Shown here piece by piece: positions 8,490-15,978 of a stretch of 64,000 nt of DNA. A model generated the notes under the pieces. The model searched no databases. It was not told the origin of the DNA and saw nothing but the letters and a program-made list of their open reading frames with translations. The position numbers were made by a program, and so were the translations under genes. Position 1 is the stretch's first letter. The number at the start of each line of letters is the position of its first letter. This DNA comes from DATKJS01 sp964551995 (lineage in GTDB: Bacteria; Acidobacteriota; Aminicenantia; Aminicenantales; Saccharicenantaceae): contig CAZKFD010000028.1 in NCBI GenBank assembly GCA_964551995.1, forward strand, positions 24,283 through 88,282. Direction: 5' to 3'.

Positions 8490-9182
8490 ATGCGGAAAGG
8501 AGCCATCGGATCCGTTCCCCCGGCGCAGCCTCTGATTCTGGCCGCGGCCGGCATTCTGCTCGCGGCCGCCTCTCTCCGGGCCCCCGCTCAAACCTGCTGG
8601 TGGGAAATTCGCCTCCTCCTCACGGCACGAGGGAATTACGCGGTCAGGGATTCCGGGGCGGCCTACGACGGTGACTTCCTCTTCAGGGCAGAGTGGGAAG
8701 GGGCGATGGAGCGCGACGAAGAGGATTTCATTCTCTACCATGCGAAGACGGAAACCCGTGCCTGGGAGATCCGGGAGAAGGCCTCGCCCGCGGAGGGAGC
8801 CCGCACCCTGACCGAAAAGGACGCCGGCGCGGGGCCCCGGCTCCGGGTGAATTATGTCCTCAGGGAGGGCGAACGGATCGTGCTCGACTTCGAGGCGGAA
8901 GGCATCCGGGTTCCGCTCCACGAATCGGCGGGCAAGCTCGACCTCCCCCTGCCCCGCTCGAGGGAACACGCCCGGGACGAGACGCGCTATGCCGATTCCG
9001 TCTGCGAGGGGGACAACCGGGTGTCGTTCACCGAGAGCGATTTGGGAAAGCCGCGCTGCGAGAAGTTCTTCGCCTGGGAATGGAAACGCCGGCAATGGGT
9101 CGCCGCCGGGAACGGCGCCATCTTCCTGGGCTACTCTCACAAGGCCGCGGTGACAGTCACCCTGATCCCGCACGCCCGCTGA
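8490..9182 (+). CDS. Secreted hypothetical protein
   Basis: About 230 residues. A signal peptide (IGSVPPAQPLILAAAGILLAA, cleavage likely after APAQ) precedes TCWWEIRLLLTARGNYAV. The mature part is acidic and beta-rich, with two further cysteines (VCEG, PRCEKFF), and could form one disulfide-bonded beta-sandwich. The ATG at 8490 directly abuts a GGGAGG run, so the spacing is poor; a TTG at 8442 overlapping the previous stop would add 16 residues. It lies on the same strand just after the baeRF gene. I do not recognise the family. Confidence 0.65.
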   Translation: MRKGAIGSVPPAQPLILAAAGILLAAASLRAPAQTCWWEIRLLLTARGNYAVRDSGAAYDGDFLFRAEWEGAMERDEEDFILYHAKTETRAWEIREKASPAEGARTLTEKDAGAGPRLRVNYVLREGERIVLDFEAEGIRVPLHESAGKLDLPLPRSREHARDETRYADSVCEGDNRVSFTESDLGKPRCEKFFAWEWKRRQWVAAGNGAIFLGYSHKAAVTVTLIPHAR

Positions 9183-9188
9183 GATCTT

Positions 9189-10091
9189 TCAGGCGCGCGG
9201 GTGGAACTGATCGTAGACGCGGCGCAGCCGTTCCCTCCCGACATGGGTGTAGATCTGGGTCGTCGTGATCTGGCTGTGGCCGAGCATCAGCTGGACCGAT
9301 CTGAGGTCCGCGCCGCGCTCGAGGAGATGCGTGGCGAACGAATGGCGCAGGGTATGGGGACTGATCTGGGCCTCAAGCCCGGTTTTGCGGGCATACTCGC
9401 GGAGGAGCTTCCAGAGCCCCTGGCGCGTGAAGCCCTTCCCTCGGCGCGTCAAGAACAGGAACGGGTTCGAGCCGGCCTCAAGGACCGGCCTGACCTCGGA
9501 CAGATATCGCCGGACGGAACGGCAGCCCGCCCGGCCAAGGGGGACGACCCTCTCCTTTCCGCCTTTCCCGCGGCATATGAGGAACCCTTCGTCGAGGTTG
9601 AGGTCAGCCGGCTTGAGCGACGCGAGCTCGGATACCCGGAGCCCGGCTCCGTAGAGGACTTCGAGCATGGCCCGGTCGCGGAGGCCCAGCGGCTTCTTCT
9701 CGTCGGGCGCGCCCAGCAGCGCCTCGACCTCCTGAACCGTCAGGACCTTGGGAAGGGCCAGCCACGTGGAGGGTGAGGAAAGCCGCGCTGTCGGATTCTC
9801 CTTCACGAACCCGCTGAGAACGGAAAACTTGAAGAAGGACCTGAGGGCGGAGATCAACCGGGCCAGGGACCTCGCCGAGAGCCCTCCTTGGCTTTCCTGA
9901 TGGACGAACCGGACGATCGCCTCCTCCCGGGCGGACGTCCAGATAAGTCTGTTTTTCCCGAGGAAATCCAGGAACTTGCGAAGGTCGCGAGAATAGGAGA
10001 GGATCGTGTTGCCGGCCAGGCCCTTCTCCACCGTCAGGTACTCGAGGAAGAGCCGGAGAGCGTCCTCGGGAGTGGAGGAGAGGGTCCTCAT
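9189..10091 (-). CDS. xerD: Site-specific tyrosine recombinase XerD
   Basis: The 300-residue protein has an N-terminal SAM-like core-binding domain (FLEYLTVEKGLAGNTILSYS) and a C-terminal catalytic domain with the complete tyrosine-recombinase set: Arg in GAGLRVSELASL, Lys in CRGKGGKERVVP, HTLRHSFATHLL, GHSQITTT and the nucleophile Tyr in IYTHV. Length and motifs fit XerC/XerD, which resolve chromosome dimers at dif with FtsK; XerD is favoured, but C and D cannot be fully separated by eye. Its ATG overlaps the stop of the upstream MBL gene (ATGA), so they are coupled. There is no sign of a mobile element here, so it is the housekeeping enzyme. Confidence 0.92.
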   Translation of the reverse strand: MRTLSSTPEDALRLFLEYLTVEKGLAGNTILSYSRDLRKFLDFLGKNRLIWTSAREEAIVRFVHQESQGGLSARSLARLISALRSFFKFSVLSGFVKENPTARLSSPSTWLALPKVLTVQEVEALLGAPDEKKPLGLRDRAMLEVLYGAGLRVSELASLKPADLNLDEGFLICRGKGGKERVVPLGRAGCRSVRRYLSEVRPVLEAGSNPFLFLTRRGKGFTRQGLWKLLREYARKTGLEAQISPHTLRHSFATHLLERGADLRSVQLMLGHSQITTTQIYTHVGRERLRRVYDQFHPRA

Positions 10092-10708
10092 GTGAAGAAG
10101 GGGTTGGAGAGTTTCTCCTCCTCGACGGTCGTCCATGGGCCGTGGCCGGGGAGCACGAGAGTCTCCCCGGGCAGGACCAGGATCTTCTCCCGGATCGACC
10201 GTTCCAGGTCCTTCCACGACCCCCCGGGAAGGTCGGTGCGCCCGACGCCGCCGCAGAAGAGCGTATCTCCCGAGAAGAGAATCCCATCGCCCAAGAATCC
10301 GACGCTCCCCGGCGTGTGCCCGGGGGTGTGGATCACGCGCAGCGAAGACCGGCCAATCGGAACCTCGTCGCCGTCGGCGAGGAGGCGATCGGGGGGCGGC
10401 GAGTCCTTGCCTCCGAGAACGAGGCAGACCTGAATATGGTCGGCGTCCTTGATCATGCCCGCGTCGGCAGCATGGATCCATAGAGGGATCGCGTACTTGT
10501 CTTTCATGTCCCGGTTGGCGCCGATATGGTCCGCGTGCCCGTGGGTGTTGAGAATCAGGGCGGGCTTGAGCTCCAAGCCGGCGACCGCGGCGAAGATTTT
10601 CTCCGGCTCGGCCCCCGGGTCGACGACGGCGCAGGCGCGCGATTCCTCGCAATAAGCCAGGTAGCAGTTCGTGTCCAGACCGCCGACGACAACGAGCTCG
10701 TATTTCAT
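10088..10708 (-). CDS. MBL-fold metal-dependent hydrolase (glyoxalase II / YcbL-like)
   Basis: The 206-residue protein carries the metallo-beta-lactamase signature THGHADHIG, followed by His in VIHTPGHTPGS, the bridging Asp in LFSGDTLF and a C-terminal His in VLPGHGPWTT. All ligands for two metal ions are therefore present. The short form without an extended C-terminal domain matches the YcbL subgroup of glyoxalase II proteins, which hydrolyse glutathione or other thioesters. It is the first gene of a two-gene unit with xerD, joined by an ATGA overlap. The substrate is not determined by sequence. Confidence 0.9.
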   Translation of the reverse strand: MKYELVVVGGLDTNCYLAYCEESRACAVVDPGAEPEKIFAAVAGLELKPALILNTHGHADHIGANRDMKDKYAIPLWIHAADAGMIKDADHIQVCLVLGGKDSPPPDRLLADGDEVPIGRSSLRVIHTPGHTPGSVGFLGDGILFSGDTLFCGGVGRTDLPGGSWKDLERSIREKILVLPGETLVLPGHGPWTTVEEEKLSNPFFT

Positions 10709-10725
10709 GCCCGGCTCCGGGGCTC

Positions 10726-10755
10726 ATCATAAATCGAACTCCAGAACGGAGTCAA
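10726..10755 (-). promoter_or_regulatory. Promoter of the MBL-xerD unit
   Basis: On the minus strand: TTGACT (10755-10750), an 18-base spacer and TATGAT (10731-10726). Each box matches five of six consensus bases. The leader to the MBL ATG is only about ten bases but still contains GGAG. Confidence 0.6.
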
Positions 10756-10789
10756 GAAAGCCGCTCTTTATTCCGGCTCGCGAATCCTC

Positions 10790-10795
10790 TATAAT
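10790..10795 (+). promoter_or_regulatory. -10 box six bases before a GTG start (leaderless candidate)
   Basis: A perfect TATAAT is separated from the GTG at 10802 by six bases (TCGAGC). No Shine-Dalgarno fits in that gap. The expected start point coincides with the GTG, so the mRNA is probably leaderless. Confidence 0.6.
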
Positions 10796-10801
10796 TCGAG
10801 C

Positions 10802-11224
10802 GTGGATGTTCAGATCACCGGGGATGCCGCGGCCGAGCTCGAGAGCTTGAGCGCTCTCCACCCCCGGCCGTCGGGCTGGGGGGTACTCATCGGCCACGTG
10901 AGGGGCCGTCGCGTCTTCGTCGAGAGGGTCTTCTTCCCCGGCGCGGGCACGCCCCTTCCTTCGCTCGAGAGCTTCGAAAAGCTGGCAGAGCTGTGGAACG
11001 GACGGGTCGTCGGCCTTCTCGCCGTGCGACCGGACGCGGCTTTCAAACGCTTCCTGCTGGGCGCGTATTTTTACGGCCAGCTGTTCCTGGACGTCCGCCC
11101 GTCCCGCAGCGGCCCCGTCCTGAAGGCATACGTCGTCGAATTTGACCGGGTATTTCACCTTTCTCCCGTGCCTCTAGAATACGGCTCCAAAGGGGGGACA
11201 CATGAACGAACCTTTGACGCCTGA
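10802..11224 (+). CDS. Uncharacterised protein, 140 aa
   Basis: I do not recognise the family firmly. The start of the fold (a helix, then SGWGVLIGHVRGRRVFVERVF) recalls the beginning of a JAB/MPN domain, but the HxH...SxxD metal-binding motif is absent, so it would not be an active isopeptidase. Conserved-looking segments are VVGLLAVRPDAAFKRF and LLGAYFYGQLFLDVRPS. Its 3' end overlaps the AMMECR1 gene by 23 bases, so the two are probably cotranscribed. The GTG start lies right after a -10 box. Function unknown. Confidence 0.7.
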   Translation: MDVQITGDAAAELESLSALHPRPSGWGVLIGHVRGRRVFVERVFFPGAGTPLPSLESFEKLAELWNGRVVGLLAVRPDAAFKRFLLGAYFYGQLFLDVRPSRSGPVLKAYVVEFDRVFHLSPVPLEYGSKGGTHERTFDA

Positions 11225-11747
11225 GGAGGAGCGGGAGCTTCTCCGCCTAGCCCGCCGGGCGCTCGAGCACTATTTCGAAACCGGCGGCGAGCTCGAGGCT
11301 CCGGTGAAGGATCCCAGGCTGAAGGAAAGGAGGGGGGCCTTTGTCACTCTGAAGGTGGACGGGGAGCTCCGCGGCTGCATCGGCTATCCCCTGCCCCACA
11401 AGCCCCTTGCCGAAACCGTTATCGAGATGGCCGTGGCCGCGGCCAGCCAGGATTTCCGTTTTGACCCGCTGACCTCCGAGGAGCTGGGCAGGGCCAAGAT
11501 CGAGATCTCGGTGCTCAGCCTCCCAGAGCCGGTCACGGCCCCGGAGGATGTCGTCGTCGGCTGCCACGGGATCATCGTTTCCAAGGGACTGAACCGTGGC
11601 CTCCTCCTTCCCCAGGTCCCCGTCGAACAGAATTGGGACAGGACGACCTACCTCCACCACGGCTGCCTGAAGGCCGGTCTCCACCCCGACGAATGGAAGA
11701 AGGGGGCGAAGATCGAGGTCTTCACCGCCCAGGTCTTCTCGGAATAG
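11202..11747 (+). CDS. amrA: AMMECR1-domain protein (AmmeMemoRadiSam protein A)
   Basis: The 181-residue protein consists of one AMMECR1 domain with the diagnostic ELRGCIGYP (family RLRGCIG) near residue 57, KPLAETVIEMAVAAASQDFRF, and a C-terminal LLLPQVPVEQNWDRTTYLHHGCLKAGL with a conserved Cys. It belongs to the family often found with Memo-like (AmrB) and radical SAM (AmrS) partners, whose joint role is still unclear. Here neither partner is adjacent, and the neighbour is the unknown gene it overlaps. A GGGGGGAC stretch gives the ribosome site just before the ATG. Confidence 0.93.
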   Translation: MNEPLTPEEERELLRLARRALEHYFETGGELEAPVKDPRLKERRGAFVTLKVDGELRGCIGYPLPHKPLAETVIEMAVAAASQDFRFDPLTSEELGRAKIEISVLSLPEPVTAPEDVVVGCHGIIVSKGLNRGLLLPQVPVEQNWDRTTYLHHGCLKAGLHPDEWKKGAKIEVFTAQVFSE

Positions 11748-11750
11748 GGG

Positions 11751-11774
11751 GCCCGGCGAGGAAAGAGGCCGGGC
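11751..11774. terminator. Hairpin between convergent genes
   Basis: GCCCGGC (11751-11757) and GCCGGGC (11768-11774) form a 7-bp GC stem with a ten-base loop between amrA and the convergent TPR gene. On the plus strand a T-run follows about ten bases later. It could terminate both transcripts. Confidence 0.4.
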
Positions 11775-11775
11775 A

Positions 11776-12558
11776 TCACCGGCTCTTCTTTTTGAGCGCC
11801 GTCAGCTCCTCCGCCGCTTCTTTTTTCAGGAGATCATCCTTCGAGGTCGTCTTAGGAAGATCAAGGGCCTTCTGGAATTCCTCGGCGGCGAGGTCGTATT
11901 TCTTCATATCCTTGTAGGTCATGCCCAGTTCGAAATGGTGGTTGACGAAGTTGGGATTCAGCTCGATGGCCTTCTTCATCCATTTCTCCGACTCCTCGAA
12001 AGAGCCCTTCGGGAGCGAGCCGTAGAGGATGCTCCCGAAGAAGCGCTTGGCCCCGCCGATCTCCGCGATCCGCCGGTGCCAGCGGCCGAGGGCGTGGCAG
12101 GCAAGGTCATTGTTGGGGTCGAGCTCGATGGCTTTCTCGATCTCCGCCTTGATCGGCCTGGCGCCGTCGACCTGCTCCTTGTTCCCGAGAAGGAGAAGCC
12201 TCTTGCCGTAGGCCGCAGCGTATTGGAAATGTCCCCAGGTGTCGTTCGGATTGGCGGCGATGGCCTTCTTCGCATAGGCCGTTGCGTCGATGTACATCTG
12301 CGCCTGCTTCGTTTCCGCTTCCTTGTCGGGGAGCGGCATGACGTCGGCAATGTCGACATAAGCGCGTGAGGTTTTCCATAGGGCCTCGTAATTATTCGGC
12401 TCGAGCTTCAGGGCCTCGAGGTAGTGGGTCAAGGCCTGCTGGTCGTTGAGCTGAGCGTAGGCCTCGTCGCCCAGCTTGATCTCGTCGGCGGCGGTCTGGC
12501 CGTAGCACCAGACGGCTATCGCCGCCAGAAAGATGAAAAGGATCAGACTCTTTCTCAT
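11776..12558 (-). CDS. Exported TPR protein
   Basis: The product of about 260 residues has a signal peptide (LILFIFLAAIAVWCYG) followed by tetratricopeptide repeats: EALKLEPNNYEALWKTSRAY, KKAIAANPNDTWGHFQYAAA, EKAIELDPNNDLACHALGRW and KKAIELNPNFVNHHFELGMT. The CHALGRW...LPKGSFEESEKWMKKAIELNP arrangement resembles bacterial homologues of the RMD (regulator of microtubule dynamics) family. The ATG at 12558 has a GGAGGGAG ribosome site; an ATG 12 bases upstream is less well placed. It is probably a periplasmic scaffold. It faces amrA convergently. Confidence 0.85.
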   Translation of the reverse strand: MRKSLILFIFLAAIAVWCYGQTAADEIKLGDEAYAQLNDQQALTHYLEALKLEPNNYEALWKTSRAYVDIADVMPLPDKEAETKQAQMYIDATAYAKKAIAANPNDTWGHFQYAAAYGKRLLLLGNKEQVDGARPIKAEIEKAIELDPNNDLACHALGRWHRRIAEIGGAKRFFGSILYGSLPKGSFEESEKWMKKAIELNPNFVNHHFELGMTYKDMKKYDLAAEEFQKALDLPKTTSKDDLLKKEAAEELTALKKKSR

Positions 12559-12576
12559 TTCTCCCTCCATGCGACC

Positions 12577-14025
12577 TTAGCTTTTATCAATCGGCGGGGA
12601 AATGTCAAGCCGGGAGTCGCGGAGACGCCTTGTTCTCTTCAGAGCTTCCAGGGCCGATCCCAGGATGAAGCCTCCTGTGCCCAGCGCCAGACCCACAGGC
12701 AGTGACCGGGGCCAAGGCGGGAGGGGCAAAGGCAGGACGCCGGACTCGGAGAAAAAGCAAACGGCTGCGTACCCTCCGCCGCTGAGGAGGCTCAAGAGGC
12801 CGGCTAAAGGGGCCCTTTTTTTCATGAAGACGGCCGCGAGCCCCGGGATGAACAGCCCCTCGGCCATGATCTTGGACGCCAGGCCCTGAGTGGTGAGGAT
12901 ATCCTCGAACCGGGTTGCGGCCAGGAACGCGGCGCCCCCGACCAGAAGAGTGGCCGCCCGGCCCAGGGCCACCGACGGGGCCCCTCCGGCCTCCCGCCTC
13001 CGGTATCTGAGGAGGTCCCGGCTCAGCGAAAACGCGCCGGTGTTAAGGGCGGCGGCCATCGTCGAAAGGATGGCGGCGAGGACCGCGACAAAGATCAATC
13101 CCCCCATGGCGGGCCCCGCTCTGAAGGCGATATAGTCTGAGACGACCGGGTTCGCGGATCTCCTCGAGGGGAAGAGCGGAAGGAAAAGCATCCCGGCCAG
13201 GACGATTCCCGCATAGAACAAGGCCAGGAACAGCGCTGCTGCTCCCACGCCTCGGCGCGCCGAGGCAACTGTTCGAGCCGCCTGGATTCTCTGCCAAGCG
13301 ATGGGAGAGATGGTCCAGGCGAGGACGAAGGACAGGGCGATGAGCGCGTTGCGGTCCGCGTGGGCGAAAGCGTTGAAATAGCCGGCTTTGCCCTGGCGGC
13401 CGGCGAGTGCCGCGACCTCGGACCACGAGGAGCGGAGCCCGAGCGAAACCGTCAGCCCGGCGATCCCGGCCAGCAGGAGAAAAAACTGAAGGGCGTGGGT
13501 CCGGACGACGGAAAGAAAGCCCCCCGCCCCGAGATAGATGAGGACGGCACCCGCGGCGACCGCGAGGCTCGTAAGATAAGAGGTCCCGAGAAAGACCTTC
13601 AGGAAGTCGCCTGCGGCGACCATCTGGGAGGCGGCGAGCACGACCATGTACCAGACGATGAGGGCCGTCGTCACGGGACGGGCGGCACGGCCGTAGCGCG
13701 CCTCCATCACATCCGAGATCGTCGAGCCTCCGAGGTCCCGGATCGCGCCGGCCAGCGGCAGGAGCAGCAGAAGCGTCAAGACGGCCGGCAGTCCGATGAT
13801 CCAGTAGGCGCTGAGCCCCTCCCGGCAGGCCTGGTCGGTCGAAACGAGGAGCGACGCCGCGCCGATCCAGGCGGCGCAGAGCGAGAACGCGATTCGGGGC
13901 GCCCCGAGGCGCCGGGAGGCGAGAAAGAACGACTCGAAATCCCTGAACCTCTTCGGGAAGAGAAGACCCGCGGCGAGCAGCAGGCCGAGATACAGGAGGA
14001 AAGCCAGGGGGAATTCGGGTTTCAC
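12577..14025 (-). CDS. Sodium:solute symporter (SSS family)
   Basis: The 482-residue inner-membrane protein has about 13 hydrophobic segments and family features: FFLASRRLGAPRIAFSLCAAWIGAASLL near TM2, STISDVMEARYG, and VVLAASQMVAAGDFLKVFLG. AAILSTMAAALNTGAFSLSRDLLR near TM9 matches the SSS sodium-site region (two Ser and adjacent small residues). It imports an organic solute with Na+. The substrate is not evident; the family includes sugar, proline, pantothenate and solute transporters. The start is GTG at 14025, with a -10 box eight bases upstream and no ribosome site. The gene is divergent from lolA. Confidence 0.9.
   Translation of the reverse strand: MKPEFPLAFLLYLGLLLAAGLLFPKRFRDFESFFLASRRLGAPRIAFSLCAAWIGAASLLVSTDQACREGLSAYWIIGLPAVLTLLLLLPLAGAIRDLGGSTISDVMEARYGRAARPVTTALIVWYMVVLAASQMVAAGDFLKVFLGTSYLTSLAVAAGAVLIYLGAGGFLSVVRTHALQFFLLLAGIAGLTVSLGLRSSWSEVAALAGRQGKAGYFNAFAHADRNALIALSFVLAWTISPIAWQRIQAARTVASARRGVGAAALFLALFYAGIVLAGMLFLPLFPSRRSANPVVSDYIAFRAGPAMGGLIFVAVLAAILSTMAAALNTGAFSLSRDLLRYRRREAGGAPSVALGRAATLLVGGAAFLAATRFEDILTTQGLASKIMAEGLFIPGLAAVFMKKRAPLAGLLSLLSGGGYAAVCFFSESGVLPLPLPPWPRSLPVGLALGTGGFILGSALEALKRTRRLRDSRLDISPPIDKS
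12581..12608 (-). promoter_or_regulatory. Promoter of the TPR gene
   Basis: On the minus strand: a perfect TTGACA (12608-12603), a 16-base spacer and TAAAAG (12586-12581). It lies within the last codons of the symporter gene. Confidence 0.45.
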
Positions 14026-14033
14026 GCCTGCCA

Positions 14034-14039
14034 GTTATA
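14034..14039 (-). promoter_or_regulatory. -10 box eight bases before the symporter GTG
   Basis: TATAAC (14039-14034) on the minus strand ends eight bases before the GTG at 14025. No Shine-Dalgarno is present in between, so transcription likely starts within zero to two bases of the start codon. Confidence 0.5.
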
Positions 14040-14115
14040 GCAGAAAGCCGGCCCTTCGGCAAAACATCCGGGGAGAGAGCCGCCGCGAAGGCGCTCGGTG
14101 GGTCCGGCGGGGGTA

Positions 14116-14124
14116 TGCTATAAT
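14116..14124 (+). promoter_or_regulatory. Extended -10 six bases before the lolA ATG
   Basis: TGCTATAAT (14116-14124) is a perfect extended -10 element (TGnTATAAT). Six bases (TGCCGC) separate it from the ATG at 14131. No ribosome site is possible in this gap. The mRNA is predicted to be leaderless. Confidence 0.65.
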
Positions 14125-14130
14125 TGCCGC

Positions 14131-14787
14131 ATGGCACGCGCCGGGGCCTTACTCATGGGAGTGCTGCTTCTGGCCGGAAGCGCGTTCCCGGTGACGCCGG
14201 ACGAGGCCGCGGCGAATCTGGAGAAGGCCGTCCGGGGCCTCCGCACGCTCGAAGCCAGGTTCGAACAGCTCTATTTCTCCGCCTCGGTCGAGGAACCCAT
14301 CCAGGAGGGCGGCGAACTCTATTTTCAGAAGCCCGACCTGATGCGCTGGGAATACCGGTCCCCCCGGGAGAAAGTCTTCCTCTACACCGCCGGCTTGGTG
14401 CAGATGTACCTGCCCGACGAGAAGCAGCTCACTCGAAGCCGGGTCTCGCGACAGACCTCCGAGTCCGATATCCTCGGCATCTTCCTCGGGACGAAGCCCC
14501 TGCGGGATGTCTATCTTATTGAAAGCGCGCAGTTTCCGATGGAAACGTCCGGTGCCGTGGAGCTCAAGCTTGTCCCGAAGAAGGAGGGGGATTACACGTC
14601 CCTCCTGGTGGAGATCGACGGGAAGACCTGGCTCCTCCGCCGCGCCGTCTTCCTCGAGTGGGGGGGGAGCAGGCGGGAGTTCCGCTTCACCCGGGTCCGT
14701 GTCAATGTGCCGATCCCTCCGAAGACATTCGAGCTCAAGGTCCCCGCCGGCTGCGAGATCATCGACGACGAGGCCCTCAAACGCTAA
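14131..14787 (+). CDS. lolA: Outer-membrane lipoprotein carrier LolA
   Basis: LolA ferries lipoproteins from LolCDE across the periplasm to the outer membrane. The 218-residue product has a signal peptide (LLMGVLLLAGSAFPV), then AAANLEKAVRGLRTLEARFEQ, the lipid-binding half-barrel strands GELYFQKPDLMRWEYRSP, and VFLYTAGLVQMYLPDEKQL. The C-terminal part has WLLRRAVFLEWGGSRREFRFTRVRVN, ending in FELKVPAGCEII. This matches the LolA/LppC fold, and the Trp and Arg of the MRWEY segment are conserved. The gene heads a cluster with an ECF sigma factor 49 bases downstream. The ATG at 14131 is chosen because an extended -10 box lies six bases upstream. Confidence 0.88.
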   Translation: MARAGALLMGVLLLAGSAFPVTPDEAAANLEKAVRGLRTLEARFEQLYFSASVEEPIQEGGELYFQKPDLMRWEYRSPREKVFLYTAGLVQMYLPDEKQLTRSRVSRQTSESDILGIFLGTKPLRDVYLIESAQFPMETSGAVELKLVPKKEGDYTSLLVEIDGKTWLLRRAVFLEWGGSRREFRFTRVRVNVPIPPKTFELKVPAGCEIIDDEALKR

Positions 14788-14836
14788 ACCTTTCGGCCGG
14801 GGCTCCGTATTACTCAACGGGGGCCGAGTGCCCTCG

Positions 14837-15400
14837 ATGACAGACGACAGGCGTCTTGTCCAGAAGGCCCTCGAGGGCGATCGGAAGGCGTTCGAGATGA
14901 TCATTCTGAGATATCAGCAGCCGCTGGTTAATTACCTCGGCCGCATGACGGGCGAGCGCGAAACGGCCCTGGATTTCGCCCAGGACATCTTCGTTAAGGC
15001 TTATGCGTCCCTCGATTCCTACCGGCCGTCGTACCGGTTCGCCACGTGGCTCTTCAAGATCGCCTCGAACCACATGATCGACCACTGGCGGAAGAAGAAG
15101 ATCCCGGCACTCTCTCTGGACACGGCCTATAGGGGCGACGAGAGCGTCCCGGGCATCCAGATCGAGGATCCGGAGGCCTCCGTGGCTCGGGGATACGAGC
15201 TCGCCGAGCTCCGGGCCAGGATCGAAACGGCCCTGGAGAGGATCCCCGCCGAGCTCCGCGAGCTCTTCGTCCTGAGGCACGTCAGCGAATTCTCCTACGA
15301 GGAGATCGCGGAGATCAAGGGCCTGCCCGTGGGCACCGTCAAGAACAGGGTGTTCCAGGCCAAAGGTCTGCTCCGGCGGGAGCTCCGGGAGGTCTCATGA
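14837..15400 (+). CDS. ECF-type RNA polymerase sigma-70 factor (RpoE-like)
   Basis: The 187-residue protein has region 2 (FEMIILRYQQPLVNYLGRMT, DFAQDIFVKAYASLDSY, FATWLFKIASNHMIDHWRKKK) and region 4 (LERIPAELRELFVLRHVSEF, SYEEIAEIKGLPVGTVKNRV with the helix-turn-helix). Region 3 is absent, as in ECF factors. The ATG at 14837 follows lolA by 49 bases. Its stop overlaps the start of the anti-sigma gene (ATGA), so the two are coupled. Linkage to lolA suggests an envelope-stress regulon; that role is inference. Confidence 0.92.
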   Translation: MTDDRRLVQKALEGDRKAFEMIILRYQQPLVNYLGRMTGERETALDFAQDIFVKAYASLDSYRPSYRFATWLFKIASNHMIDHWRKKKIPALSLDTAYRGDESVPGIQIEDPEASVARGYELAELRARIETALERIPAELRELFVLRHVSEFSYEEIAEIKGLPVGTVKNRVFQAKGLLRRELREVS

Positions 15401-15978
15401 CCTGCGTGCCTCCGGACCGGATGGACCTGTACCTTGAAGGCGATCTCGCCGGGGCCGAGTGCCGCGAGATCGAAGCCCACGTCGAACGCTGCCCGGAATG
15501 CCGGCGGGCCCTCGAGAGGCGGCGGCTCATCGAAGAGGCCCTGTCCAGCCTTCCGGCGATCGAGGTCCCCTCCGGTTTCGCCGCGGCCGTTCTGGACAGG
15601 CTCCCGCTGTCCCGTCGGACCGCATCTTTCGGCTGGTTCATCTCCGCCGTGACGGGTTTCCTGGCTCTTCTGGCGGCGCTGCTGGGCTATTATCTGTCGA
15701 CTGGCGAGAGCCTTCTCGATCTTCTGGATTCGATGGGCCGCTCGGTCCTGGCGTTCATCAGCCTGACCGTCCCCCTCGCGGCGAAGGTGTTCTGCCTTGT
15801 CCGCGTCGCCGTTTTTCTCGTCGGAGACCTGGGAACGGCGCTGGCGAGGAGCCTGTCCTCTTTCGCCTCGCTCGTCGGTCCCGAACTTCTCGCTCTCGGA
15901 CTTCTCCTGAGCGCCGCCCTGGCCGCCTTGACCATCTTCGGAGTCAAAAGAATTCTTTCCCTTGGAGGGAAGCCATGA
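15397..15978 (+). CDS. Zinc-finger anti-sigma factor
   Basis: The 193-residue protein begins with the anti-sigma zinc domain (MTCVPPDRMDLYLEGDLAGAE, then HVERCPEC; HxxxCxxC with an upstream Cys). Residues about 80-185 are hydrophobic, with three or so membrane segments (FISAVTGFLALLAALLGYYL, VLAFISLTVPLAAKVFCLV, LLALGLLLSAALAALTIFG). It should hold the preceding ECF factor at the inner membrane. Both flanking genes overlap it by four bases. More than one transmembrane helix is unusual for the simplest ZAS proteins. Confidence 0.88.
   Translation: MTCVPPDRMDLYLEGDLAGAECREIEAHVERCPECRRALERRRLIEEALSSLPAIEVPSGFAAAVLDRLPLSRRTASFGWFISAVTGFLALLAALLGYYLSTGESLLDLLDSMGRSVLAFISLTVPLAAKVFCLVRVAVFLVGDLGTALARSLSSFASLVGPELLALGLLLSAALAALTIFGVKRILSLGGKP

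Noticed and set aside
9189..10091. Tyrosine recombinase as the integrase of a mobile element
   Set aside because: Length, motifs and coupling to a housekeeping-type hydrolase fit XerD. No attachment sites or cargo surround it.
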